Assembly: GCA_030710605.1 (NCBI GenBank)
Contig: CP092880.1
Coordinates: 10,742,209 to 10,806,208 of the forward strand
Reading direction: 5' to 3'
Source: Cordylochernes scorpioides
Taxonomy: Eukaryota; Arthropoda; Arachnida; Pseudoscorpiones; Chernetidae
DNA: 64,000 nt
Shown one piece after another: positions 52,548-63,937 of the stretch (its first letter is position 1; every line of letters begins with the position of its first letter). A model generated the notes under the pieces. It saw only the letters and a list, made by a program, of their open reading frames with translations, was not told where the DNA came from and made no database searches. The position numbers were made by a program, and so were the translations under genes.

Positions 52548-52858
52548 TATTTTGCTTATCCCTAGTATACGTTGTGCAGGCCATGATAATCATGGTGGGT
52601 AGAAGTTGGCGAATGCTTTTACTGTAAGTGCACCACGTGTCTACACATGTGAAAAGCAGTTCGACTTTGCACTTTAAAATGTTTGAGAGCCCCGTTTGGT
52701 TACTTGCCTTTGCTGGTGATGTTAGACTTTTGAAAGAATCGGGGGCCATTGGAACATTTTTTTTAATTAAGAAAAAAAAGTGCCCAATGCGGGAATTGAA
52801 CCCGGTTCGTAGCGGTCGTAAACCAACGGTTTAGATCATCCTTTCACTGACCCTCTTA
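52548..52858 (-). repeat. tRNA-derived SINE (minus)
   Basis: Reverse of the family: gagggtcagtgaaaggatga, B box accgggttcaattcccgc, and body to gggataagc. With the SINE at 52001 it forms an inverted pair around the foldback element. Confidence 0.88.
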
Positions 52859-52906
52859 TTTTTATTTTTAATATTTGACCAATATTACAACTTTGGATAC
52901 ACACGC

Positions 52907-53140
52907 GAATCTGATATTTGGCCCCCCAACTCTATAGACTGCCACCCCCTCAACTACTATATACAGGACGTTGTTGAGAGAGATGTCAACAAAGTTCCCC
53001 ACGACACCATCCAGTCTGTCAAGAGAGAGATTCACACAGTGATGACCCAAATGGACTAGGTCATTGTTGCCATGGTCAGTGCTTTATTCTACACTCGCCT
53101 CAAAACTGTTGTATATCCTAATGGAAACTACATGGAATAA
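52907..53140 (+). pseudogene. Tc1/mariner transposase C-terminal relic
   Basis: Frame ESDIWPPNSIDCHPLNYYIQ, DVVERDVNKVPHDTIQSVKR, EIHTVMTQMD, stop, VIVAMVSALFYTRLKTVVYP, NGNYME. The DIWPPNS..D..PL.YY block with VERDVNK.PHDT matches the C-terminal end of Tc1/mariner transposases, which usually have SPDLNPLDYY. The Pro-Asp of that motif is already mutated and one TAG interrupts the frame. Confidence 0.7.
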
Positions 53141-53291
53141 GTAAATCGAGTGAATATAAACGGCTTAGTTGGATCCTTAATCGACGAAGATCTGTTTATT
53201 CTCTCGAAAGTTTGCTATTTTTTTTTTTTACCTTTATATATACGCATTGCTCTCTCTAGTCTAAGTTATAACTTTAATCAAAAATAATTAC

Positions 53292-53467
53292 AGTTAAACC
53301 TGTCTATAGCGCCCCCCTCTTGGGACTCACCAAAATAGGGTGCTATAGAGAGGGGGTACTATATACAGGTCACTTTTAATGTAAATCGCATCGTACTACG
53401 TATTTAAAATCGGGCTCTATAGAGAGGAAGGCGCTATTTAAAGGGGGCACACTAGACAGTTTAACTG
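53292..53467 (-). mobile_element. MITE with ctgtctatagcgcc ends, copy 3 (inverted)
   Basis: cagttaaacctgtctatagc ... actagacagtttaactg, flanked by TA. Interior in reverse order to the copies at 31677 and 33351. Confidence 0.88.
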
Positions 53468-53469
53468 TA

Positions 53470-54080
53470 TATCGATTATGCTATAGGAAATAGTTGAACA
53501 AGTAGTTTATAGCAAATATTTTGAATGTTTCTTTAATGGAAAATTATGAAGTGATTCTTTTTGATAATACACTTATGAACAAAACTTAAAGAAGTTGTAA
53601 TATTTTTGCCTGTATATCGGGATTCAGACAATAACTCTGAAAGATATTACAATGACCTTTATTGAAGACACACGAGATAACCAAGTTAGAATAAAATTGC
53701 CTATGTATCCTTAAAAAAACAGACGACTGGCGATATCAAAGACTTTCCACTTCCTTAAGTTTTTTCCTATGAGTGCAATTTTAGCTTTAGAAATGTATTT
53801 AAGTGATTGTTTTTTTTTTATCCAGGGAAAAATCTGTTAATTGCTCAGATAATAATTTTAAAATAAACTGGTATGTTTTTGAAAATATGAAAAACAAAAA
53901 TAGAAATCGCTTCGGACCTATCAAATGACTCTCCTGAACAACTCTTAGCCCCTCCTCCCTTTAAACGCACAAGGAGAAAAAATACCAAAAGTGCAGCACT
54001 AGCAATATTAACCTGATTATACCTCATTGAAAATCCCAGTTATCGACAGGATTGATCAGAACGGATAATTTTGCATTTTA
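53470..54080. other. No gene; one dispersed repeat fragment
   Basis: 53720-53800 (acgactggcgatatcaaaga, cttccttaagtttttt, tatgagtgca) matches 27230-27310. The rest is AT-rich with no feature seen. Confidence 0.45.
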
Positions 54081-54099
54081 TTTTTACATTGAGCTTTTT

Positions 54100-54412
54100 A
54101 AGGGAGTCGGTGGAAGGATGGTCTAAACCGTTGGTTTTCGACTGCTACGACCCGGGTTCGATTCCTGCATTGGGCACTTTTTTCTGTTTAAAAAAAGAAA
54201 TGCTCCAATGGCCCTGATTCTTGCAAAAGTCCAACCCCACCTGCGAGTGCAAGTAACCAAACGGGGCTCTGGCACATTTTTAAGTGCAAAGTCGAACTGC
54301 TTTTCATATGTGTAGACATGTGGTTCACTTACAGTAAAAGCAGTCGCCTACTTCTACCCACCATGATTATCATGGCCTCTACCACGTGTACTAGGGATAA
54401 GCAAAACAAAAA
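54100..54412 (+). repeat. tRNA-derived SINE with target duplication
   Basis: agggagtcggtggaaggatg, B box cccgggttcgattcctgc, complete body and tail. tacattgagcttttt (54085-54099) and tacattgaacttttt (54413-54427) are the target duplication, with one change. Confidence 0.93.
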
Positions 54413-54439
54413 TACATTGAACTTTTTTCCTCGAAAAAA

Positions 54440-54700
54440 TAATCAAAAACTTAGTCTGAAAACTTTACTGCGGTGAAATTTAGATACGTGACTTGACTCA
54501 TCAGTAATAAACTCTTTCAGCGGTTTCACTTAACTAACCTCTTGACCGCTCTACTATTGTATTCTACCATTTTCCCTATACTGTCTGCATTCCCCAGAAA
54601 ATTTATATTAGATGTATTTAGGGTAACTATGGATATTTGCTTCTAAGATTGGCTTTTAAGACATAGAAATACAATTAAAATACATCAAGCAAGGCTCTCC
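54440..54700 (+). repeat. R373 copy, diverged
   Basis: ctttactgcggtgaaattta, gacttgactcatcagtaat, ctctttcagcggtttcact, ctactattgtattctacc, then catcaagcaaggctctcc. Confidence 0.75.
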
Positions 54701-55131
54701 AGCTGAAATTATTTTATATTAATCAAAGTGAGAGAGAGAATTTGCAGTAGATTTGAATATATTTATTCAAAAATAAGAATTAAGGTGAAAATATTTAAAA
54801 TATTTGATAGATGGTATTTTAAAATTTAAATTCAGTTAAAAGAAAATTGCGCGATATACTTTTATTCATGATAAATCTCTATCCATGATAAAATTGTGAA
54901 AAATAAGCCCGTTGAAGAGCGATTATCGATTGAAAACTAGCGTTTTTTAATAAAAAGAAACTCATTGTGAGAATATATATACTTTTATAAAAAAATATAT
55001 AAAAACTTACGCAATAAGTTTCTTTGTTACAAAATTGAAATTATTGCTTATATATGAAAGGGTAAGTTTGGAAGACCGTCATTCATGCCAACTTGGTCTA
55101 CGGAAATTTGCTGAGACTATATATATATATA
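54701..55131. other. No feature seen
   Basis: AT-rich, ending in a (TA)n tract at the LTR-like repeat. Confidence 0.4.
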
Positions 55132-55582
55132 TGGTAATTTAAACCAACAACCCCATACTGTGTATATAACTTATAATAAGATTGTCATGTTGTATATAGA
55201 GACACATCTATAAATAATTATGCGCATGATTAATCTGTGTCATTACATCGCCCTATGTAATGTAATTTGTACAAAGTGGATAAATAAATAAAATCTGTAA
55301 TAGATTTAAGAGTTGAGCTAGGGCAGAGATCGAACATATAGTATTGCCAAAACAACAGAGTCTAAAGATGGAAGTCATAAATCAGGTAGATTCACAGTTC
55401 CCACGACAGGCCACCCACACTGTCACATGTGGTGGAATGCAGAGACCCCTCTCACACCTGGACAGGTAAAGGCGCCCTTTCTCAAACGCCCCTGTCACAT
55501 AAGGTCGCCCCGTCTTTAACCTATAAATACATCACCTTACAGTGACTTGACAGCTCAGTTGAGTTCAGTTTAGTTTAGTTCA
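55132..55582. repeat. LTR-like direct repeat, left
   Basis: 451 bp, begins TG and ends CA. Contains aataaataaataaaatctg, a ctcacacctggacagg block and a TATA-like box near 55526. Confidence 0.85.
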
Positions 55583-56047
55583 CCCTCAGCGAAGCTCACG
55601 TCGGTTGTCACCAAGGTCGATCTCATCCAACATGTAGTTAGGAAGAACTCGTCTATCTCCATCTTTTCGCTCCTTAGCTCAACTTTTATCTGTTACGGGA
55701 CTTTCTTAGTGCAACTGTGTCTTCGTTTTTTGTGTGGATATATCCAACTTTCCACTCTGCCTCGACCACGACTGCCTGTATTTTGTGAGAACTTTTAAAG
55801 GTCTTCCAAGGTGCAGAGAGGTACTGGAAAACTCTACATCCTGACTGTTCCTCTTGGTCAACACAGTACAACAAGAGCTACCAGGACTTCAAATATCATT
55901 TCAGTAGTCGACATCAAACTCAACAAATTATTACAGTGAGTCGACAGGAGATCTCTTATTACATTAGTCGACAGGATTCTAAAAGTCGACAACAACCAAA
56001 CATTCAACAATATATTTCATGAGCCGACAGGATGACCAAAACGAAGG

Positions 56048-56545
56048 ATGACACAACGAAGAGGTAAGAAGACCGTTCAGATAGGAAGCGAGAAAGAGCA
56101 AAGATGGAGGAACAAGCCCGCCATACCAACGAAACGACAAAGCAATCTCTCCCCCCAACAAGAGACGATATTTACGGAAGAAACGCCGCCCCAACGGACT
56201 TCCGCATACCCGCTAACCCATCGCCAACGTCGGGAGCAAGCTGACCGCGCCAACGACAGCCCCGATATTCCCGCAAGTCATTGAAACCGAGCAGCGATGT
56301 GGCCCAAACCCTGTGACAAGTTCCACACCTTCGACTTGACATCGTCGAGACAATGCTCAAGGCAACAAGCCACAATCAACTTCACAGATGCTACAAGCGT
56401 CTACAAGCTCTACATGGAGCGTCTTCAACGTCAGCAGGAATACAAGCCAAGACCAAGTTTCCTGACTGAACTTTCACACAACTGTAAGTTTTTAAAAAAA
56501 CCTACCTTAACTTTATCCTCAAGTTCAAAACTTGATTCCCTATAA
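56048..56545 (+). other. Coding-like frame in the LTR element, one stop
   Basis: The frame runs 166 codons with a single TGA (56282-56284): MTQRRGKKTVQIGSEKEQRW ... REQADRANDSPDIPASH, stop, NRAAMWPKPCDKFHTFDLTS ... YKLYMERLQRQQEYKPRPSF. Composition is balanced, unlike the G-poor DNA after it. It might be a decayed gag-like gene; gtaagt at 56484 could also be a splice donor. I recognise no family. The overlapping minus frames are likely shadows. Confidence 0.3.
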
Positions 56546-59215
56546 ATTTTGTATTTATATTTTCACTTTAAGCATTTAAAATCAATTTTTACCTTTTTTA
56601 TATCATTTTTGATTCAATTTTTAAAACTTTCACACTATCATTTATCAAATTTACTTTAATTTTTAATCAGATTATAAATTTCAAGTTATTACTCTCAATT
56701 TTACTTAAAAAAAAAAAAAAATTCGTCCATCACGCTTTTTTACCATTTTTACTAATCTTACATGTCGTTCTTAAATTTATCTAAAATGGTACTATCCAAA
56801 TCTACAACTTGAAAAAAAAAATCATTATTATTATTTTAAAAAATAAAAATCTCATTCATCATAATTCTCAACTTATTTTTGTTTTACTTATTAGTTATCT
56901 TTATATCAAAAGACCAATATCTTTATCAATTCTTAAAATTTGGTAATGTTCACCATTTTAAGTAAGCGCCCAATTCAAATTATTTGTAACTCTCACGACA
57001 TTGACCTTTTATAAGAATCATTTTAATTATCATAATCAACAATTTAAAAAGTATATTCAAATTGTAAATATAAATTAACATAGGTGAAACGCATTTTTTT
57101 TTAATTGCAAAAATCGGAAGATACAATATCTTCAAAAACACCACTAGGGAAAACAACTATCTTTCCCAAAACAAGTTAGGAATAAAGATTCACTCCACTT
57201 CACCGCCAGTAGCTAATTTAAGTCACAGCCTTCCAAAACAATTACAATCGTTAATATTCGAGGATAAATACACTCCCTCGTCTTTTCCTTTTTACATGCA
57301 TGATTGGTCATCAACACATTTCTTTCAAAAAACCTTACAACACCCTCGCATCACTATCTCAAATTGGCAACAATTATTAGTGCGCGACTCAACACACAAA
57401 TCCAATTTCGAGCTCCTCTTAGCTCTATATCGTTGCCACAATAAAATAATTTCACATTAAGCGTGCCACATCCACTAACAGTCAAATATTCTCTCGATGT
57501 GTTTCATACAACAACCACCCATGACTTTATTAAATTTGTTATTCATGGTTAAACAGGTTAGATTTGTACCAAACTAAGACTTCACGTGACACCTTTTCAT
57601 TCACATTTCTCACTTCGTGTCACAGTGCCACACCACAAAACTTTTTCACTTTTCAGGCCAAAGACGCCTTCACGCCTGTGACACCACATCTCAACTCAAA
57701 GCGTGTCCACGTTGAAAGTCGTACTTTCACCACACATCTAAACCTGACATCACCTAATAACATTTTTTCTAAGTCTAAACTAAATGCGAAACACAACAAC
57801 TACAAACACCGAGAAAATCATATCTTTCAATCATAGGCAAGAAATATGCCAAACTCAACAAAAGAAGAGAGAGAGAGAGAAAGTCGGTATCGAGTAAATC
57901 TCAAACATAGCAAGCCATCCCACATGTGGGACCACCCCAAAAATAGAATTTCCGTGAAAAAAAAAAGGGGGGGAAGTGGACGCCCTTTTTGACGCCACTC
58001 CCTTGGTCACTACTATCTTTTGAGAATATCTTTGGACATGCCCTCTCTTCCCCCTCAAGGCAGATCTTCTTGACCGCTAGCTTCATGACGCCATTTTGAA
58101 CACATGTGTCACACTACTCATTTAGATTTCCTCGAGAATCTCACAAATCTCACCAACGAGATATCACAACACAACATACTTTAATCATTTTACATGTTAA
58201 TTGATAACACCAATTAAAACAATTTGGTTAAGTCTTATATAGACTTTTTAACGCGAAAGAGAAATCATTCTCTACATACCAGCATTGAGGACAAACGAAA
58301 AGATCATTTCACATATTCCCAGTTTCAGAGTCATAGAAACACCGATGTTACCAAAGGGATATAATCTAGTCACACACCACAACTGTAACTTTTCGTCAAA
58401 AGAGACAATTTTTGTTCAATTTTACACTACTTAAAATTTATCCAATCATTAATAACCTTCAATTATATTATGAATTTTGTATAAAATCTTGAATAATTAT
58501 TCTTATTCTTACCTTTCAATTATATAAACAAATTTTTTAATCCAACATTTAAAAAAAAAAAAAAAACCTCTAATCAAGTTTACTTTTATTTTTCATGATA
58601 TTATTTTAGTATTGTAAAACATCTAATTGTTTCAAAAATTATTTTTATTTTATTATTTATTATATATTTTATATATTACAGGTTTAATTTTGTCCACTTA
58701 CACTTTTTGTACCCGCAATCATATTTCTATATTTCTATTCACTATATTTTATTTGTTTAAATACCTTTATTATCTGACAAAGTTTATCATCCACTATCGG
58801 GCATCTACAACAATCGTTTTCAACAATCTTATTCTTTAACCAATCCCCTATATTTTTCATCACTATCTTTTCAGTCATTGCGTCACATCAATGTAGAAAA
58901 ACGACAGCACTGCTTGACAATTTATTTTTTGATTTCGTAATTCAACAAACGCCTTGAACACAGTTCCCCAGACTTACAAATCCAAACTTCTGGTCTGAAC
59001 ACGCTTCAAGAGTTTATTTCATTTCATCCGCAGAGCAAATCACCAACGCATACACAAAGCGTTCACTTTTTTCAACTTTCAACTTTTTTTTCAGCTCTAG
59101 CGGACCACATTCAACCTTTGATTTCGAGTCAAGTCAGATCACCTACTGTCGCTACAATTTAACTTATCGCATGGCTCTATTTCACTCCTTTCTCAATCAT
59201 ATTAATAAGCAACTT
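56546..59215. other. G-poor non-coding interior of the LTR element
   Basis: The plus strand is rich in A, T and C and conspicuously poor in G for about 3 kb (poly-A and poly-T runs, many tcaca/ttcaac). Frames of up to 90 codons (57564-57836) are low-complexity and unconserved. A patch at 57950-58090 is locally G-rich. Confidence 0.5.
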
Positions 59216-59553
59216 TTCTTCAACAACTTTTAACCCAATAATCCTAAAATTGTGACAAAACACTGTAACCCTTATATAGGATCGCAAGTGAAACATTGCC
59301 AAGGAAGACAGCTCAAGTCTATATCCTCGCTTTGCACCTGGATCTGAGTATTTGGTTTACATGAGTACTTCTAACAATTACATATTCTTCAACAACTTTT
59401 CAACCCAATAACACTACAATTGTGACAAAGCACTGTTACCCTATACAGGATCACAGGTGAAACATTGCCTAGGAAGACGCTCAAGTCCATATCCTCGCTT
59501 TGCACCTGGACCTAAGTATTTGATTGCATGTGTAAATCTCACAATTGCTTATT
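59216..59553 (+). repeat. Tandem duplication, 169-bp unit
   Basis: ttcttcaacaactttt at 59216 and 59385 starts two copies: caattgtgacaaa, gtgaaacattgcc, aggaag, atatcctcgctttgcacctg. They differ by scattered substitutions and small indels. Confidence 0.9.
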
Positions 59554-59825
59554 CTTTAACTACTAACCCTGTCCAACGCCCACCAATATTCTCTTAGAAT
59601 GTGAATTTTTATGTCATCATTTTATTTTAATCATCTTTTTTTGTTAATCAAACACAATGTCATTTTTATTTCACTTTTATATATCCAACAAATATCATCT
59701 TGTTATAGCCCTTTTTAACCCTCACAGTTTAAATTAATTAAAAGAAATTTTAATTACTTACCTGTGTTAGAGAGGCTTTACCCGCCTAAACCCGGATAAA
59801 CCCTTTCACTCCCGGGGCCCATCTA

Positions 59826-60276
59826 TGGTAATTTAAACCAACAACCCCATACTGTGTATATAACTTATAATAAGATTGTCATGTTGTATATAGAGACACA
59901 TCTATAAATAATTATGCGCATGATTAATCTGTGTCATTACATCGCCCTATGTAATGTAATTTGTACAAAGTGGATAAATAAATAAAATCTGTAATAGATT
60001 TAAGAGTTGAGCTAGGGCAGAGATCGAACATATAGTATTGCCAAAACAACAGAGTCTAAAGATGGAAGTCATAAATCAGGTAGATTCACAGTTCCCACGA
60101 CAGGCCACCCACACTGTCACATGTGGTGGAATGCAGAGACCCCTCTCACACCTGGACAGGTAAAGGCGCCCTTTCTCAAACGCCCCTGTCACATAAGGTC
60201 GCCCCGTCTTTAACCTATAATTACATCACCTTACAGTGACTTGACAGCTCAGTTCAGTTCAGTTTAGTTTAGTTCA
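59826..60276. repeat. LTR-like direct repeat, right
   Basis: Same length as 55132-55582. Differences include cctataattac for cctataaatac and agttcagttcag for agttgagttcag. Confidence 0.85.
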
Positions 60277-60455
60277 CGCTCTAGAGCGGTCTAGAGATTA
60301 ATTTGGCGAAACCGCTGAGAGGGTTCACTACTGATGAGCCAAGCCCTCTCATTCAATAACTCATATCATTGCAGTAAGGTCTGTAGAGATAATATTTGAT
60401 GATATTTAAAAGAAACGCATTGCCAGTAAATTTATTTGTGTAAAATTATAACGAT
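60277..60455 (-). repeat. R373 copy (minus) abutting the LTR
   Basis: ctctagagcggtctagagat, aatttggcgaaaccgctgag, agggttcactactgatgag, ccaagccctctcattc, then cattgcagtaaggtctgtag and a gatagatggcaat end. Confidence 0.85.
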
Positions 60456-60479
60456 AGATGGCAATAAAATTTAATTATA

Positions 60480-60651
60480 CAGTAGAACTTGGATAATTCG
60501 AACTTCTTTAATTCGAAAACCTCTTTAATTCGAATATTTATCTTGGTCCCTAGAATTTCCCATAAATAGAATTTCCGTTTTTAATTCGAATTTTTGGATA
60601 ATTCGAATTTTTTTATGGTCCCTTGGGGTTCGAATTATCCAAGTTCTACTG
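60480..60651 (+). mobile_element. Pogo-like MITE
   Basis: Inverted ends cagtagaacttggataattc and gaattatccaagttctactg, flanked by TA (60478-60479, 60652-60653). Inner gaattcgaa-type repeats; 172 bp; non-coding. CAGT...ACTG ends and TA target match Tigger/pogo mobilisation. Confidence 0.9.
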
Positions 60652-60689
60652 TATATATATATATATTAATAGTATTTTTTTATATTTGA

Positions 60690-60840
60690 AAAATGGAGTA
60701 AGGACCGAAACTGCTGCTCAGGTCTTCATCTGAAGAGGCCCACCTGAGTACCATCCTCTTTCCATCTGGTCTAACCTTTATGGTTTTCAACTGATCTAAC
60801 CCTTAAGGTTTCCATCCTTCCTAATTTAATATATTATCTT
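60690..60840 (+). repeat. Repeat end with ctgaagaggcc / accgaaac motifs
   Basis: ggaccgaaactgctgctcag, gtcttcatctgaagaggccc, acctgagtacc. The GAAA and CTGAAGA boxes are in swapped order relative to a hammerhead, as in R373. No second copy in the window. Confidence 0.35.
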
Positions 60841-61278
60841 ATATCGTGTCCTCCACATTTACACCAGATTGTCTTTAAAATAAGCTTATATAAAAAAAAA
60901 TTCCAAAAAAAAAAATAATAATAACAAAAATCTAACTTCTCTCATCAAGAGAGAAAATAGAGGTAAAAAATACTTCTCTCTCTCTAATTAGCTTTATTTT
61001 ATATTTGGAAAATTATTATCATGGTTCTGTCTTTGCTCTTCTCTTTAAAACTTTCTCTTCGCTTATTCCTTTTTTCACCTAGCCTATGACGCGTAACTGC
61101 CGATGCTTTGCTGGTGTTACTTTTTTTTTCTTTTTTAAAAATATAATCTAACTAATTATTTATTACAAAAAATTAAAAAAACAAACCTCACACATTTAAA
61201 TTAAATAAAAAAATTTATTAATCTTAAATTTTTTTCATAACTATATTATATATATATATATTATATATATATTTATTA
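60841..61278. other. No feature seen
   Basis: AT-rich, low-complexity, with (TA)n at 61240-61270. Confidence 0.5.
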
Positions 61279-61585
61279 GATAATAAAAGGCATATATTGG
61301 ATTTTATAAAATATTTATTTTGCCAATATTTCGGCTGGCTGAACGCCAACCTTTATCGAGGCATTACATTTTTGTATACACAAACTCAGCGCCGCATAGT
61401 GTTATAATATCACAGTTGAAATCAAATAAAATACAGAGTAGGTGGGAGAAATTTGTGCATGAAAAAAAAATTTGTGTGTATACAAAAATGTAATGCCTCG
61501 ATAAAGGTTGGCGTTCAGCCAGCCGAAATATTGGCAAAATAAATATTTTATAAAATCCAATATATGCCTTTTATTATCTAATGAA
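61279..61585. repeat. T-type head-to-head inverted dimer
   Basis: Arms of about 105 bp (61279-61382, 61475-61580) appear perfectly inverted: aaaaggcatatattggattt, tatttattttgccaatattt, cggctggctgaacgccaacc, tttatcgaggcattac. Spacer about 90 bp. The hammerhead-like segment (minimal helix III GAAATATT, long helix II) has a damaged core, TCGATAA for CTGANGA. Confidence 0.9.
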
Positions 61586-61619
61586 TTATATATGGATTGC
61601 TCTATTTTCAAAATATATA

Positions 61620-61800
61620 TTTATATATAATAGACACTTCGGCCAGTTTGAGGTCTCTATCCAGGTCTCTAGGTGGACGCTTATGAGTTTGCCAAAGTTG
61701 GTGTTGTGGCTTTGTCACCGACCCGATGCCGCTAGTTGCGGCGACGGTCAATAGATGGCGTCTGTGATTCTGACATTTATTTTGACGGGAGAAGCGACCA
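61620..61800 (-). repeat. Q-type repeat, copy 2
   Basis: Reverse of 17985-18140: agcgaccattgcttccat region, gatggcgtctgtgattc, gttgcggcgacggtcaatag, ggtgttgtggctttgtcacc, tctaggtggacgctt. The hammerhead part is lost after tctctagg. Confidence 0.75.
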
Positions 61801-61837
61801 TTGCTTCCATATATATATATATATATTTTTTCTTTTA

Positions 61838-62005
61838 AAGAAGGCATATCTTGACCAGGAGACATGTGCTTTTTAGATGGCAGAGCGCCATGTAGTGGAA
61901 CAGAAATCAACTAAACATTGATTTAACCTGTTCCCTGATATTTGGCCAACCCAATTTCTTGATAAATCAAGAAAGCCATCCAAGAATGCGTTTCGGGCTA
62001 TATAT
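61838..62005 (-). repeat. P-type repeat, cut in the hammerhead
   Basis: aagaaggcatatcttgacca, agatggcagagcgccat, gtagtggaacagaaatcaac, ttggccaacccaatttcttg, ccaagaatgcgtttcggg, then (TA)n. It keeps helix II 3' arm GCCC-GAAA and the helix I 3' arm only. Confidence 0.8.
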
Positions 62006-62044
62006 ATATATATATTGTTTTGAAAATAGCGCAATTTAAATCAT

Positions 62045-62220
62045 TAGATGAAAAAGGCATATATTAGATTAAATAACAGATTTATTTGCCAATATTTGTA
62101 ATGAAAATATTGTATTTGAAAATTTAATGCCTTGATAAAGGTTGTCGTTCAGCCAACCAGAATATTGGCAAATAAATCTCTTATTCAATCCAATATATGC
62201 CTTTTTATTATCTAATATAT
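62045..62220. repeat. T-type inverted pair, second copy
   Basis: aaaaaggcatatattagatt and cagatttatttgccaatatt (62048-62098) mirror 62156-62213 (aatattggcaaataaatctc, aatccaatatatgccttttt). The core is TTGATAA and helix II ggttgtc-gttca-gccaacc. Confidence 0.75.
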
Positions 62221-62279
62221 ATATATATATGTTATCCAAAAATTGTATTTAATTTTAAAATTATAATTATCAGATCAAA

Positions 62280-62430
62280 TTACTCTGTTAAGTCTACCAC
62301 CAGATGTCGCGGCTTTCCCTATATAAAACTCATTGTTGTTGTTTCCCGTTGGCCGGCTCAACTCAATCTTTTGTAATTATGTAAATAAATCTCTCTTTTT
62401 TTTTTTATTCTCACGCCTTAAAATCAAGCA
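62280..62430 (+). promoter_or_regulatory. Possible LTR remnant with core promoter
   Basis: ccctatataaaactcattg (TATA box) followed about 70 bases later by gtaaataaatctc (poly-A signal-like aataaa) resembles a compact LTR promoter/terminator. The ends are unclear, and the assignment is tentative. Confidence 0.3.
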
Positions 62431-62439
62431 ATACTTTCT

Positions 62440-63300
62440 CAGACTATGTATTTTATAAGCTCAATTAAAACAAACTAGCAAATAATGATTTAAACAGTTT
62501 TATTATTTCTACCACGACTGCAATATCACACGAATATACTCATGTATATAAATATAATCAGCAATATTAAGTAATAATTCTATATCTATATAATTCCAAA
62601 ATCAACAGCAAAATATTTTTTTTTTTGTAATATATATAGAACTTTCCTATATTTCCTTCAGATATAAAAATGACGATATACGTATACTAAATATATCAAT
62701 AAAAGAGATAATGATACAAAGGTATAGGTACTTACAGGTATAAATCAGAATTAACCCAACAGTATCAAGCTTCCTTCAAACAAAGTACCACCATATATTT
62801 GCCTCCCCAATCAACATTTCTTCATCCCACTTTACTAATCACATCCCAGTCACACTTAATTATGTTGTAAAAATGGAAATTTCAACTTTTATGGCGGACA
62901 TAAAATCTCACTCCTCGTTTTCATAATAACAAAGTGATGCTTTAACAGCAAAAACGATATAAATATTTTGATGGAGTTGAATGGTGTCCAAACACATTGA
63001 ACTTTTGTCGTAAAACTTCTACGTTCCCCTTTTACTTTTAAAGTTTGTGTTAGTCAACATATATTATATATTTATTGGTGACGTGTCTGGAATATGATAT
63101 AGCCATATAGTAAATATTAATAATTGACAAAAATACTTTTGAAAAAAAGAATTGAAAGATTACAAACAAATGTGATGGACTTTTTATTAAGGCGCTTTGA
63201 GTAGTGTTTAAAATTTGTCCTAATCTTTTGGTTTCTAAATATATTCATCTTCATAGCTATAATTGATTTAAAATATATATATATAGGTGAAAAAAATATA
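62440..63300. other. No gene seen
   Basis: AT-rich DNA; no recognised coding or repeat. Confidence 0.4.
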
Positions 63301-63301
63301 A

Positions 63302-63447
63302 GATGGCCTTTTTTATTTATCAATAAAATAGGTTGGCCAAATAACAGGTAACAGGCCAAATCAACGTTTATTTGATTTCTGTTCCACCAGATGGCACTCT
63401 GCCATCTAAAAAGCACATGTGCTCTTGGTCAGGATATGCCTTTTAAT
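63302..63447 (+). repeat. P-type repeat, copy
   Basis: aataggttggccaaataaca, aacgtttatttgatttctg, ttccaccagatggcactctg, ccatctaaaaagcacatgtg, ctcttggtcaggatatgcc. The hammerhead end is missing. Confidence 0.75.
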
Positions 63448-63625
63448 TTTTGAATATTTATATGAAAGTTAAACTATGAATAATAAGAAGAAGATGCCAA
63501 GATAGAGGAGAATAGCATTTCTAGAAACATAGATTTTCGTAGAATCATACAAACTGAAAAGAAATGTGATAAAAATATTTTTAAGATTCTGATATCAGGG
63601 ATTTATGAGCGTGTACATAGAACGT

Positions 63626-63937
63626 TCACATTGATATATTCATAGATATATATACACGTGGATAAAACTTGTCAAGACATGTTAACTGGAATAAGGGAAA
63701 TGCGGTCCTGTACCCCCATCTTAGGGAGAGTTTCCTCGCGGATACCTTACCTAAACACAAGATTGTCAAGTTCCTCAACACAGTCATCGCTGGGGACACG
63801 GATTCCATAACTCGCAAGTCTGAACTCAAGACGATTCTAAGCTCCTGATAGGATCCAGACGTACCTTCGGAGAAGGCCTCGTCTGGTGTATATATTTTCT
63901 CTACTATTTTAAACTCTGTAAACTCTCTCTTGACCAT
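63626..63937 (-). other. Unassigned 103-codon open frame
   Basis: MVKREFTEFKIVEKIYTPDE, AFSEGTSGSYQELRIVLSSD, LRVMESVSPAMTVLRNLTIL, then RKLSLRWGYRTAFPLFQLTC. The DNA is less AT-rich than its flanks. ttattccagtt(g/a)ac occurs at both ends (about 63683 and 63970), suggesting a repeat border. I do not recognise a family; it may be an LTR or element fragment rather than a gene. Confidence 0.25.

Larger units (their letters stand above)
55132..60276. mobile_element. LTR-type element without recognisable pol
   Basis: Two direct repeats of exactly 451 bp (55132-55582, 59826-60276), each TGGTAATTTAAACC ... TTTAGTTCA, differ at only a few bases. The 4243 bp between hold no RT, integrase or protease. 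Minus-strand reading puts TGGGCCCCGGGAGTGAAA, a possible primer-binding site, four bases after the LTR. Plus-strand reading gives a TATA box (ctataaatac, about 55526) with tcagtt initiators about 30-40 bases later, and a coding-like frame. Orientation is therefore open. The outer flanks (tatata / cgctct) do not form a target duplication. It fits a LARD-like non-autonomous element. Confidence 0.65.

Noticed and set aside
20083..54412. tRNA-like heads with good B boxes as real tRNA genes
   Set aside because: They are followed by a shared about 230-bp body and an A-rich tail, and two copies show target duplications: SINEs, not tRNA genes.
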